From Plantago elongata (Eukaryota > Streptophyta > Magnoliopsida > Lamiales > Plantaginaceae): a stretch of DNA of 47,952 bases. The DNA is taken from assembly GCA_036897095.1 (NCBI GenBank), contig JAYMSP010000538.1, positions 1 through 47,952 of the forward strand. The letters run 5' to 3'. The translations under genes were made by a program, and so were the position numbers. This document shows, piece by piece, positions 21,982-34,002 of the stretch (within the stretch, counting starts at the first letter, position 1; every line of letters starts with the position of its first letter). The notes beneath the pieces are model-generated. The model was not told the DNA's origin. It did not search any database and was given only the letters and a program-made list of their open reading frames with translations.

Positions 21982-24900
21982 TTAGTCCTTGAAGCACAAG
22001 TACCTCTTCAGTCTATCCCATGACCAGACTGGCTCCTTTGCCTCTGAAGACTCTAACGCCTCACTGAAATTAGCCTTCTTACTCATTTCTTCAAACGAGT
22101 CCACCAGATTCTGAAGCCTCGCCACAAACTCAATCAACAGAGAAGTAAATGTTGCAAGTGATAATGCACTTGCACTTGCATATGTCCTTGCCTCTTTCTC
22201 ATTCAGTATTGTCTCACCAAGAAGCGACAACCGTGACGGCCACATCGACTGGCTTTTAAGAACATCTTCTCCAGAACCCCACTGTGAGACTGAAATAGTA
22301 CTCGTGTTCGGATTAAGTGTATCATGGTTCCTCTGCATGGTGTTGGATCTTAAGTTCATTGAACTAAGGGAACTGATCACTAGCGGAGGCTTGTGTTCGT
22401 TATCCTTGAGCTCCTGAACATGTTCAGGATCTGCAAATTTTCCAGGTGGTTTTACACCTTCCCAAGACTCTGCATTTACCAGAAGAAAAGATTTCTGGTC
22501 AATTAACAGCTGCAGGTTCTCTGCTGCATCATGAACCTCCTGGAGTACATCACCCGGGTTTAGTTTTTCCATTTTTTCAACCTTCTCACCAAGCAATCGT
22601 AACACCTTAGCTCCTTCATTTCCAACTTTTTGAATCCCATCCTTGAAAACTTGCCGTAATTCAGATGGTGCCTGCAGTTGGAGCAGTTTCAGTGAGAGAA
22701 CAAGACAGTAACACCAGCACAGTTTGTAAGTCACGTCATTTCAGGACAAAACATCAGAAATTCCACGCGAGATCGTACTCTCTTTACTTTAATTTATGGG
22801 TTTGAGGTCAGGTGTAAAGTTGAACTTGACATAATAATAATAATTCTTGAATGTATAATTTTATCTCACTTTCTCTACATCTCAAGGTAATGTCTAAAGC
22901 AGGATCCACAACATAACAACTCCATCAAACTTATGACCCACTTAGACATCTAGCAAAAATAAACATTGTGACACAGTATCAGGTAAGTTCCTGAGTCTAA
23001 TCAGCTTGTCTGCAAGCACAAACTATCACTGGGTCATTAAATTTAGCCTATATACAGATGAATAGTCTAGCAGAAAGAAAAAAGAATCACAGGGTAATAC
23101 AGCTATAGGCTAAGAATCATATTCAGTTTAAGAAACCGCACAGGCTGTTTTGAGAGCACAAAGATGACATATATACCAGCGCCGCTACAAATCAACGATG
23201 ATCTGTATAATACGATTACTCATCCAAGAACAGTTGGTTAGGTCATTGGCCTCACTAAATATTTTCCTCAATACATACCAAAAAAGGTCGCCTACATTTC
23301 AATCTACATAGAGTATCAAATGTGCCATCAGATCAATCAATTTCTAGGCTTGCTGGATAACACGAAAGGGGGTTGAGAAATATGAGCTGAGGTCCAGACG
23401 AAACCATGTAATTTTTTATGCATTGAGTGATAGCGGTTGGGATGAAGATATATAATTGCTATAAACGAAGTCTGGGAGTGAAACCTGTATTTCTGAAAGT
23501 ATACTCCCATGCATTGCCATCACCATGAATGCACAGTGCCTCAGAGCACCACTAACTCTAACATATTCACTCCAGGGATACTTAAACATTTTGTAACGGC
23601 CATGAGGTGGTTCCCATACAGCAAAAGATAACTGCAAAAAGAGAGGATATATGATAATTTTGTCGATATCCCCGTAAAAGAATATTTACTGCCGAGGCAT
23701 AGCATTAGGGCTTACGAGTGACTCCTCTTGGCTGGTGGATTCCACAGCAGCTCTATAACCCTTGTAAAGAGGATCATCAGAAGCCTGATATAGCAAAATT
23801 TTGGAAGGAATTCTTGCGTAATTAACACACTGCAGATACATATTGAGACAGCCTGGACAAGACACAATACGCGATTATTTAGTTAAGAAGACGCCCACCA
23901 AAAGAGCTTAAATATAATTATGCATTAAAATGTACTCTGCCAAAAAAAGAATATATTGTATGACCTTCTAGAGAGGTAGCAACTCCTTTGAAATTCTTGA
24001 CAACCAATTTGTGCAAGTCCTCACCAGCCCAAATGGGATAAATACAGACGTTAACGACCAAACAAACAGCAGCCCCAACAGCAATGAGAAGCAGCCTAGA
24101 AACAGCTGTCCGCACAAAATGTGAAGTTCCGGATACGAGGACGATACAGAATGTCAACAAGAAGACCCTAAACCCATATTCATACTGCTTCATTGCTGGA
24201 TAGAGCTTTAAATAACTTGCAAAAAAACCTGAAACAGTGAAGGGAACAAATACACACGGGTTGGAAACCAATTTTCCATGAGGAACACAATAAAAGCAGG
24301 CACACAGAGTGGAAAGTAATTCAAGTAAAGAAGAGAGACAAGGTTGATCTGCATGGCAATGCTTAGCTAGAAGCACGCACGACAAGCAACATTAAAGAAA
24401 TTTCCAAATACTATGTTGGAAACGTTAAAATAGGTGATCAGTCATGTAAATCATAGATGAAAAAGATATATAGTGAAGTAAGAAGTGATTGGGACCTGCA
24501 ATGAAAATGCTTAGCACGATGACAACTTCCTGAAATTGGCCAGCCATCTTGGACAACTCAGCAATCCCTAAAGAAAGTGCTCCGGCAGACAAGGTGCCCA
24601 AAGCACGATTAAAGCCTTTGCTGAGTGTAGCTCCTGCATTGAAAATTCAGATTGGTTGATATTCCCCTAGTTAGTTACATAAGACAAATAAGATTAGATG
24701 GAGCTGCAGGTAGCATACAATACATTATTATAGTATAGTATAATAATAACTATAACTATAAATACATAGATAGATACATACCGATGCTAAACTCGAAGAC
24801 GACGACGACAGTGAGAATAGCCCAGATGGAGGACTGGCCAATGTAAGTTAAAGGCTCTTTGAAGAAAATAAGGAGGGAGACGAATGACAAGGCGAGACCC

Positions 24901-25154
24901 ATCTTAGCAGAGAAAACAACTTTCCTGGGGTCGGATCTTCCCATCTCATAGCAACTAACAGCCATGCCGTTAACGAAATCGATTTTATGAGCTATGGAAG
25001 GAAAAAAACGACGGAAGCAGCCACGGGATTGATTATTAATGTCATAGTCAGTTAATCCGACATCGGAGTAGTATTTTCTGGAGAGAAGCCTCTCTCTGCC
25101 GAAGCTCTGGCGGAGAGATCCGCCACCGTGATTTAATCCACCACCACCAGCCAT
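21982..25154 (-). CDS. Aluminum-activated malate transporter (ALMT) family anion channel, vacuolar-clade type
   Basis: Six minus-strand exons (25154-24782, 24633-24496, 24228-23965, 23852-23716, 23631-23485, 22671-21982) join in frame to 582 residues, about the length of AtALMT9. ALMTs are anion channels carrying malate or chloride; clade members such as ALMT4/6/9 act in the tonoplast of guard and mesophyll cells. The membrane domain occupies about residues 75-235, with [53 protein letters not shown] and [17 protein letters not shown]. The family signature WEPPHG is at about 310-315. A long soluble C-terminal half follows, helical at first ([20 protein letters not shown]). The resemblance is closest to the ALMT9 group. 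The subcellular site is inferred from clade, not from a signal in the sequence. Confidence 0.93.
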
Positions 25155-25939
25155 TCGAATTAATCAAGACTAGTAAGTATGAGGTGTAATTAATCCAATC
25201 GAATGGATGGAATTGATGATTAGTTGGATTGGAGAAGTGGAATGGAATGTGGTAGGTTAGCAGGTGGTAAGTGAGATTAGATAGAGAATAACTGACTATC
25301 AAATTAAATTAAACTTACAAAGAAGAAGAAGAAGAAGAAGAAGAAGAAGAAGAGCAAGTGATCTTCTTTCTGATAATAATAACAATAATGATAATGAGTG
25401 GAGTTGTGGAATCGTGGACTATTTTGATTTGATTTGATTTGATTTGGTTTAATGACAAAAAAAAAAAGAAAAACTCAACTCCTGAATGGATGGATTGGTT
25501 TGGTTTTGTTTTGTTTAGGTTTTTGGATCTGGACTGTTTCTGCAGGAGCACACCGTCCACAATAGTTGAGTTGTGTTGAGTTGAGTCTCTCCAGTTAATA
25601 ATGAAAGAATTAGAAGAAGAAGAACAGAAAACATGAAAGATGGTTGAGGAGGAAGAAGAGGACTGGAGGATGATTCTATGATGATGAATTGATGGTGATA
25701 CTTACCTGCTCACTATTACTATTCGCTCCTAATCTAATCTTCTTCCCTCCACTTAATACTTATTATATATATAATCGGAATCGGAGTACTCCGATCAATG
25801 CCATCCAATCCCATTCCGACCAATACTTATTAGAATAATACTAGTATTAGCTTACTTCATGCAATACACTCAGATCATGCTGCTAAGATATCCCTACTAA
25901 TTAATGGCTTGGGGTTTGTTTTTACTCCACTTTCTTCTA

Positions 25940-25970
<31 letters not shown>

Positions 25971-25980
25971 GCCTCTTTCC
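25155..25980. other. ALMT upstream region with AAG, TGATT and TA microsatellites
   Basis: An AAG/TTC run at about 25320-25354 lies some 165 bases upstream of the ALMT start and is read as CTT repeats in the transcript direction, common in plant 5' leaders. A TGATT array at about 25414-25445 and a TA dinucleotide run at 25944-25970 follow. No gene is supported. Confidence 0.6.
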
Positions 25981-27818
25981 TTACTGCTCACCGTATCCAC
26001 AGTGTAATAACAACTCACTATGATATGTACAGATAAGTCCGACCTGATAATTAACAGATTAAGGCGACTTAAGTACGTTTAAAATTTAATGTCTTACCCC
26101 GAATTACAAAGAAGGTCCGACTCGGATTTAAATGAATCCGATTCCACCAAAATTAAGAGTCCGACCCTCTAATACTTAAACGTTTGGGCTCATAACATTT
26201 AGACTACAATCCAAAGTCATCTACTGAATTGGGCCAGGACCATTAAGAGACCAAGCCCAAGTTCATGTTAGGATGAATCTAGAGCTTACATTTGCCACTC
26301 ATACATGGAGCACTTGAACATGCCTTCACTTATAAATATAAGTTCGCTTTCTCCCCTCATAAGGTAATTATGAACTTCCACATACTTCATTCTCCAAGTT
26401 TTGGGGTCCAAGTCTTAACTTGATCAACCCCTTAACACGTTGAGTCCAAACCCTATTTATGTTAGGCAAACCAGCCCAAAAGGGTTTTACCCCTTCCTTT
26501 GATTTGCAAATTCAAGACCGGACTCATCTAGTCTAGGACCAAGATCAAGAGAAGTCCAAGACTGGACTCGCCTAATATCGGACCAAGATCAAGACCAAGA
26601 AAGTCCTACATCAAGAGAAGTTCTACACCGAATTACATAGGTCCTAAGTCCTACACTAAGAAGGTCCTACATTGGACTCTAAGAATGTCATGTCCATCTA
26701 AGATTTACTGAAGTCGAACTTAATACAAGTTAAAGAACTAAGACAAGTTAAACTACTCAAGACTAGCGAACTAAGCCAACCCCACTTTTATACACTATCA
26801 TACTACTCACTCACCAATGTATATTTATAAAATCTACCCCTAACATTATCACTTTACATATTTATAACCGTTTTTAAATAACTATAATATCATACTTTAC
26901 AATTTTTAAATTAATTATATATAGCCCCCAAAACTTCCTATTTTTATTTGTTTTATTATTATTATATTTGTATACCCATTTTCTATGTTATCATTCCATT
27001 TAATTATTATATATACTTCACATCTCTAACCCCTAAATTTTTACTTCTTCTCCAAAGCACCTCACATCAACTTCCACTACCATCTCCTCCACTCTTCTTC
27101 ACCATCAATCTTCACCACCACCAAAAACCATGACCACCATGAATGCTTGACCAACAAACAACCACCAGACATAGATTCTCCAAACCCAACATCCATGAAG
27201 ATCAGTCCAAGCTTCCACTAAAGCTCGATTCACTAATCTAGGAGTAGAAGCTCTTCGCGCTATCCTCTTCTCCTATATCTTAGTAGTTTTTTTTTCCTTT
27301 CGCCATAACGGAGGAAGTATATTATAATAATGATTTTGTACGGGTCAATTTGAGAATAAGTCAATTTTCAATATTGACCCGAGTATAGTGGAATATATAG
27401 GTCCAATGCTTCCGGAAAATCCATGCGCCTTAATAATTTGGGTTAGCTTTTTCGCAAATCTAAAAGAAAGAAAGGAAAAAATAATTGTATACCAAATCTT
27501 CTCTCTTAAAATTAACCATATAAATTCAATACAAATTGCATAATAAACGTCATAAATTCATGTGACCAAGCTATTTCATTTTTTAAATTTAAAAAACTAC
27601 AAAATTATTGGAAGAGAAAAGATATATGTTAAGGAACCTATCAATTTATGTTAGAATGCTGCGGACTAATAAATAACGTATAAATATTAAATTATTTGTA
27701 TTAGAATTTGGATTAAGTTGGAGTCATTTATCTCCTCCGTACTGGATCGGCACCCGCGATATTGTTGAGTTGGCAATTGGCATGACATATAGCGCGCAAA
27801 AGAGAAGTGATTTGATTA
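25981..27818. repeat. Probable degraded retroelement (LTR-like) sequence and spacer
   Basis: Composition shifts at about 26030-26800 to runs rich in AAGTCC, GGACCAAGATCAAGA (26536 and 26580) and GTCCTACA words in imperfect repetition. A TATAAATATAAG motif lies at about 26332, followed by a pyrimidine-rich stretch, as in the promoter part of plant LTRs. I cannot find paired termini or a target duplication, and no gag or pol coding is visible. The remainder to 27818 is AT-rich spacer ahead of the PPR gene. Confidence 0.35.
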
Positions 27819-30242
27819 ATGGATTTGAAGCAACAGCAGCATAAGCACTCATTTGTGATGAAACCACTACTCCCCAATGCTATCCAAAACAAGTTTTTGT
27901 TTCATTTGCCTTCCAGATTCCCCAAATTCATATCTATAGCTTCTTCTTCTACTTCTTCTTCTTCAATATCGGAAATTGTTACTCCTCCTCCTCCTCCTCA
28001 TGATTCCGATTATGCCAGGGAGATGTCCTGTGAGTCCTACAACAACACGATTAGCCAACTCAGTGGAAAAGGACAACTCGATTCTGCCATGTCTTTGCTC
28101 TCACAGATGGAAGCTATTGGTGGTCGCCTCAATTCCATTTCATACTCTCGCTTAATTACTTCTCTCTCCCATGCTGGTAGAACTTCTGAAGCAGATGTTC
28201 TCTTACGGGAAATGATCATTTCTGGACACACCCCCAAACTACGCTTGTTCAATGCCTTGCTCGCTAGCTGTTTGAGAAAAGGCCTCTTAGATATGGCTCA
28301 TAAACTGCTCCTGTCCATTCACCAATCCGGCCTTTCTCCTGATCGTAAAACATTTCAGATTCTCATTCAATATCATGTTAACGCAGGCAGATTGAATGAT
28401 ACGTGGTTTCTCATCGCTCACATGAAGACCAACGGCTACTATCCCGATCCATTTGTGTACAGTAAGATTATTGAGGTGTATAGAGACAATGGGATGTGGA
28501 GGAACGCCATGGACGTTGTCAGGGAGGTCAGCTCCAAGGGTATTGCCGTCGATAGGAGAATATATAATAGCATTATCGATACATTTGGCAAGTTTGGGGA
28601 ATTGGGGGAAGCATTAAAAGTTTTTCACAAAATGCAGGAGGAACTCATCAACCCGGATATCAGGACGTGGAATTCCCTCATCCAGTGGCATTGCAGGTTT
28701 GGTGATTTGGCCGGTGCCATTAGCTTGTTTGGCAGTATGCAGGAACAAGGAATGTATCCTGATCCAAGAATATTCATGACTATAATCTCTCGATTAGGAG
28801 AGCAGGGAAAGTGGGATGCTATAAGGAGTTTATTTGAGAATATGAAAGAAAAAGGACAACAAAGGAGTGGTGTCATTTATGCTATTTTAGCTGATATTTA
28901 TGGTCAATATGGGAAATTCCATAGTCCTGAGGAGTGTCTTTTTGCTTTAAAATCCGAAGGTGTTCAATTATCACCAAGTTTGTTTAGTGTTCTAGCAAAT
29001 GCTTATGCCCAGCAGGTACCTATACTCTTACACTTGTAGCATTGACATTTTGTAATATCATGCTAAGGAAACATTGGCATTGGTTGATAGGAAGGAAGAA
29101 CCCATGAGGGAAATTAACTGCAATGTAGCAAACAAAAGTCCAAGAAAAAGAGTCAACATGTACTTATACATAGATTGGGGAATTCCTGGCTAGTAAAATA
29201 TTCGGCAATGCAGTCTTCATGTCGCATTATCTCTTCATTTCCACTTGCATGTTTAAGTCGCCACAGTGGTTGTTTACTGTTCCTATTTGACGGTTTTCCT
29301 GCTATATTCATGTTGCACATCATGACTATCATTTGTGGAATTCTTTCATGTACTTAGTGTGAAAATATTTTCAGGGATTATGTGAAAAAACTGTTAAGGT
29401 GCTGCAGCTCATGGAAGCAGAAGGAATGGAACCGAATCTTATAATGTTAAACGTGCTGATCAATGCTTTTGCTATAGCTGGACGGCATATGGAAGCATTA
29501 TTAGTGTTTAACCATATAAGAGAGAGTGTAAGTCATTGTTCAGTAAAGTAACTTTCTGCATAACCAACTTATGTGAATATGATGGCTATTATGTGCAGGG
29601 TATTAGTCCTGATGTAGTGACCTACAGTACACTAATGAAGGCGTTTATGTGGGCCAAGAAATTCGATCAGGTATAACAGGAAACATCTACAAGTGAACCA
29701 TCTACAATTTCCAAACTGATCGTGGCATTCTGCCAGATGAAACTTGTTTCAGTTTCTGTTACATTTCCAGTCCTAGATTAGAGTTTATAATGTGGTTGTT
29801 TTGTCATTATGCTACTTTAATTTTGTGCATCTCATTCAATGATATTGTCAATCCCTACATCCACTGTTCACCCCAAACAAATTAATACATAGAATTGAAT
29901 TGATGCTAGAAACTGTGAGTAGGTTTTTCAATATAACATTCTTGTGAGAAATATAGCTGAAAACAACATATTTATTGAACCCAACAATATTGTTAGTCAC
30001 ACGTATAACCCCCCACACAAAATTGTTGTATCCTAACAACATGATGCATCTGTGTTTGCCTTGCCAGTTACTAGAATCTGGTGTGGCTCTTAGTTTAAGA
30101 CGTTATTAAGTAAACTGATCTTTTCTGCTCCTCCAAGGTACCCAAAATATACAATGAAATGGAGTCTTCTGGATGTTCACCAGACAGAAAAGCCAGAGAA
30201 ATGTTGAAATCTGCTTTGCTCGTTCTTGGGCATGGACACTGA
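27819..30242 (+). CDS. P-class pentatricopeptide repeat (PPR) protein, CRP1-like group
   Basis: Four exons (27819-29015, 29375-29527, 29599-29670, 30138-30242) join in frame to 508 residues. The first 60 or so are Ser/Thr-rich with few acidic residues, as in an organellar (probably chloroplast) transit peptide. Twelve 35-residue P-type motifs then follow without a gap, from about [11 protein letters not shown] to the motif ending MESSGCSPD, closed by a short tail [18 protein letters not shown]. There is no E, DYW or SMR domain, so RNA binding, stabilisation or translation rather than editing is expected. The last motifs resemble the C-terminus of CRP1 (At5g42310), but the protein is shorter than CRP1. 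The RNA target is unknown. Confidence 0.92.
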
Positions 30243-31511
30243 CATCTCGGTCATATGGCTCTGCTTAAATGGTTCGGTTCTTTCGACCTTTATGGTTCAG
30301 TTTCTGAATCCTTGCTCCTTTTTTTTTTTTTTTTTAATCCGAACCAGCATACCTCTAAGTTTCTGAATCCTTGTTATTACTTTCTTAAAATAGCAATGGT
30401 GACTTAAATTTTTATAGCTAGTTGGTATAGGAAATTTTAACTTTATACAACGATTTGGCAATACAGTATAAGCTAATACTTTGATCATTTCTATTAAAAA
30501 GGACCGGCTAAGGATCATGCTAAAAAGGTACTTGGCCTTTATCTCCTTTTGTTCAATTCTGATTTGGATGGTTTGAATCGATGTGGATGATATATCCATT
30601 CATCTCATTCTTTCCCATCAAAGTGCAACCTGTCCTCTTCGAAGACCCTCTTTATGAATATGCAAATATTAGTCTATTGTATCTTTTAGTTCAATCACCT
30701 TTCTTTCCCTTTGCTTGCCTTTAGGAATAATCTATCTCTCGTTTTCTTTTTCATGAACCACATCTATTCCTGACTTTCCCCAAAAGAGATCCTGTTACTT
30801 GTATTTATCTAAATATGATTTAACCGAGCCTGATATGGACTAATTAGTTGCATTAACTACAAATGTAAAAGATAGTCATCATACATGGACTCACTTATCC
30901 AATTGCTTCATCTACACTCACATTTATATTGGAAAAATTCATATATCATACCCAACCGAAAGTTTGAAGTAATCATGATGTGTTGATGATTGCTCTTGGC
31001 TAATGCACGTAGAACTATAATTTACAGACCGTTAAGTGTTTGATTCACTAGCAAATCGGATATTATAAATTATAATCTGTGTTTTGTACTAAAACTTCTA
31101 AGCGAATGCTTTGATTTAACCTCGAACTGTTAAGCCATGTCAGAAGACAACTTCAGTTATTTTACTACTTATGTTCCTCACAGCAATTCCTATGTGCATT
31201 TGAAACTTATTGATGATACTTCCTGTGGTACTGGAGATTTTGGCATGTATAATTCCACTGGAACAAATTCAGTACCTTAATATAATATATGCTCTATATC
31301 ATCCTACCAAACCATACAGTTGGTTCAATCCATCCTTTCATCTTGGACCATATTCTTCTTCCCTCCATTAAAAAAGAATGGTGTTAACAACATATGACTG
31401 CATTTGTACTGAGCACATAGAATCCACTTAATCAACAAGCTAAGACTTAAATTTGTTTTATAAAAGAGGTTGCCTTATCTCCGCTTGTTGGGTGGCTTAA
31501 GTGAAATTAAT
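30243..31511. other. Tail-to-tail spacer between PPR and LEA-like genes
   Basis: About 1.3 kb with a T run at about 30318-30337 and otherwise unique AT-rich sequence. The minus frame at 30297-30599 is translated partly from that homopolymer and is rejected. Confidence 0.5.
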
Positions 31512-32296
31512 TTACTGTATGGGCTTGTCCAAGTGCTCCAAGGGCCGGAAGAAGGTTTTCTGCTCCAACACTGAATCTTCTGTAGCAATACCACGGTCAC
31601 TGCCTAATGCTGGGATGTGATCTTTTGCAGGACCGAACACTCCTGTATGAGGATCAGGAGTCCAGTAGTTGTCAGAATATGGTGGTATTACATAGTCAGG
31701 GACTATGCTAGGCTGCACTAGTTGTTCCTCTGGGTTCCTGTCGTAGACTGAGACATGCACGCTCCTGCTGCATATTGGTTAATCCGACATTAGTTAGAGA
31801 ATAATTGATGATATATCAGATAAGACAACACATATCTGTCTTGGTTTCTTAGGAAATGGTTTAAGTATAAATGTTGATATGTAGCACCCAACTCCTTACC
31901 TGTATTTGTTTTATTAGTAAGTAGTATCAACTGACGATGGAGTAACAGATTTCCACCTACAAACTTGTTAAGTTGGTTTGAGATGCCAATCATACCTAAC
32001 TCTTCTATTCTATGTTCTATATATTAATTTTAGTACAATTAATGGTGTAAGAGGCAACCACCTAATTGGCCTAATAAGGAATATACTCTCCTGGACTTCT
32101 GAGCAGCAGTAGCCCAAAAAAAAAAAAAAAAAAAGAAGGAAGGCAGTCATAAACTGCTATAGGGAGTAGTTAATGAAAGTTCGGATAGAATGTGAGAATT
32201 ATAGTAAAGGAGACGTGAGGGTTAAGCACATGAGTGAAATACATACTATTGTTAAGGAAGCTAGAATTATGAAATCAGTGTGATTCTCATATACAC

Positions 32297-32350
<54 letters not shown>

Positions 32351-32594
32351 TTGATCATCTATTCTGTACAGTATTGTAACTGTATACATACTGTATGTAT
32401 GTTGTATTATGTGTGGAAGAATAGAATAAGTTTAAAGTGATAAAAGAGAGAACTAGACTGACAGACCTGAGGAAGAAGAGTGAAGCAGGAATGATGAAAT
32501 TAGAATGAGTAGCAGCAGGAGGAGGAGAGCTCCCTCGGAGAGCAGAGAGGATGTTCCCGAATTTCGTCAAAACAAGGCTACCAGCTGCTGCCAT
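31512..32594 (-). CDS. Small LEA-like (late embryogenesis abundant related) protein
   Basis: Two minus-strand exons, 32594-32467 and 31764-31512, give 126 residues; an alternative acceptor three bases upstream gives 127. The N-terminus (MAAAGSLVLTKFGNIL, then ASLFFLRSVHVSVYD) is basic and hydrophobic, suggesting an organelle-targeting peptide, probably mitochondrial. The rest is hydrophilic with the recognisable block SDNYWTPDPHTGVFGPAKDH. I recall the same layout (HVS-YD, then a PDDVI-like stretch, YW-P-P-TGVFGP and an FRP-LED-LDK end) from small plant LEA-like proteins such as At5g17165, but this is from memory. The single intron carries a long AG microsatellite. Function is unknown; a stress or desiccation role is only suggested by the family label. 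Confidence 0.75.
32299..32346. repeat. (AG)24 microsatellite in the LEA-like gene intron
   Basis: A perfect AG dinucleotide run of about 48 bases, read as CT in the transcript, some 120 bases after the donor site. It is likely polymorphic. Confidence 0.95.
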
Positions 32595-34002
32595 ACAAAT
32601 GATCAGGATTTTGTATATTGTATTCTGCCTGGCTACTTGCCTGTATTCTGCTTCCGGTGTGGTGTGTATGTTTGTGTATTATTACCTGAAGTTTATACTA
32701 GAAAATGATAAGAGATGAAATGAAATGTAGCCTATTTGGTATATGATCATTTCTGGACTGGACCCTTGTTTTATAGTGGTGGATTTGGACAAAGGAAAGA
32801 AAGCTGGCTGTCTGTTAGTCAGCAGTGAGTCCTTAGAACACACCCACCCCAAGTACGTGCGCACACACACCAACTCCAATTGAGTCATATGATTCACAAA
32901 GTACGGTACCTATTAATTTACGAAAAATAGAAAAGGATAAAGCATATCCATGAAGATTCCTTAATATTAGCTGTATTAGTATAATCATACCATTGATTCA
33001 CCTGTTTTTTATTTGTTTTTTTACTTCCTTGGACCTGGTTAATGCCTCCTTCCTGCTTGCTACTAGCATAAAAATATAGCACCAGCCAACTCATTACAAA
33101 TATGGACAGTGTCTTTATTTTCAACAATTTCTTCTAACCGGAGTCAGTTAAATGTAAATTTCAAAGGCAAAAGGTACCTTGACGGGTTGAAATATGTGGT
33201 CTACAAACTACTGCAAATTACTACTACTAATTAAGCTGTGCGACTTGGAAGTCATCCCTTTATTGATCTCAGAAGATCATCATTGGAAAGAAAGAAAAAA
33301 AGGACAGGTCCGCATCTCCGACTCACTGAAGCCCGAGAGGGGCAGACCTCTGGCACGTGGCTCAATCAAGTTGAACTCGTTCCTGTCTTTTAGAAAGACA
33401 TGACCTATTGGGACATCTATAAATAACACACCACTCAAGGTGACCAAGTCAATGTTCACTACTCTTAATACAGAGAGGTGTGGGTACGCAGTAAAGATCT
33501 CCATAATTGAAGTCCAACCGGTTTGTCGGAAGCATGACGGCCGAGTTTTGCGACATTTTCCAAGGAACAGGTGTTGTTGTTCACTTGATATCCTCGCATC
33601 CAGATGAGTGGATTAAGTTTCCGGTTTATGCAGAGTTTTGAAGGTGGGTAATTCTTGGTAGTTATGTATAGTATTTGATGATTGATTTAGCATTTAGGTT
33701 AGGAGAAAAATCGACATAAGCACAATGAATAATAAATACTATATAAATAGTAGGTAGATGGTAGTCTTATATTGGGAGGTAGGGGCGTGTGGCTGTGGTG
33801 AGTTTTATTATTATCCATGATATATCTATCCACTCCACAGAATAAAGATGATCGATGGAGATGTGGCAGGCATATATGTCAAATAGTCCAGTATTAATCT
33901 TGAGATGAGATCCAATATATATAACATGACTGACTGAGTGACCGACTATTGGTGGTGTTACTACGTTGCGTTGGTAGTCTGTGACAGACAACTTCATCCA
34001 AT
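32595..34002. promoter_or_regulatory. Divergent intergenic region of LEA-like and ENH1 genes, with G-box/ABRE and an internal TATA box
   Basis: About 1.4 kb separates two divergent starts. CACGTGGC at 33354-33361 is a G-box/ABRE core bound by bZIP factors. TATAAATA at 33418-33425 sits 57 bases further on, in the plus orientation, too far (about 580 bases) from the ENH1 ATG unless the leader is long. A 35-codon ATG frame (33534-33641) lies downstream of that TATA. The 33290-33560 block is less AT-rich than its surroundings and could be a solo LTR or an unannotated short transcript. Confidence 0.4.

Noticed and set aside
25315..25560. Minus-strand 81-residue frame upstream of ALMT
   Set aside because: Most of it is translated from the AAG and TGATT microsatellites; it is leader or promoter sequence.
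32505..32708. Plus-strand 67-residue frame
   Set aside because: It is antisense to the first exon of the LEA-like gene, whose two-exon model is supported by phase and family resemblance.
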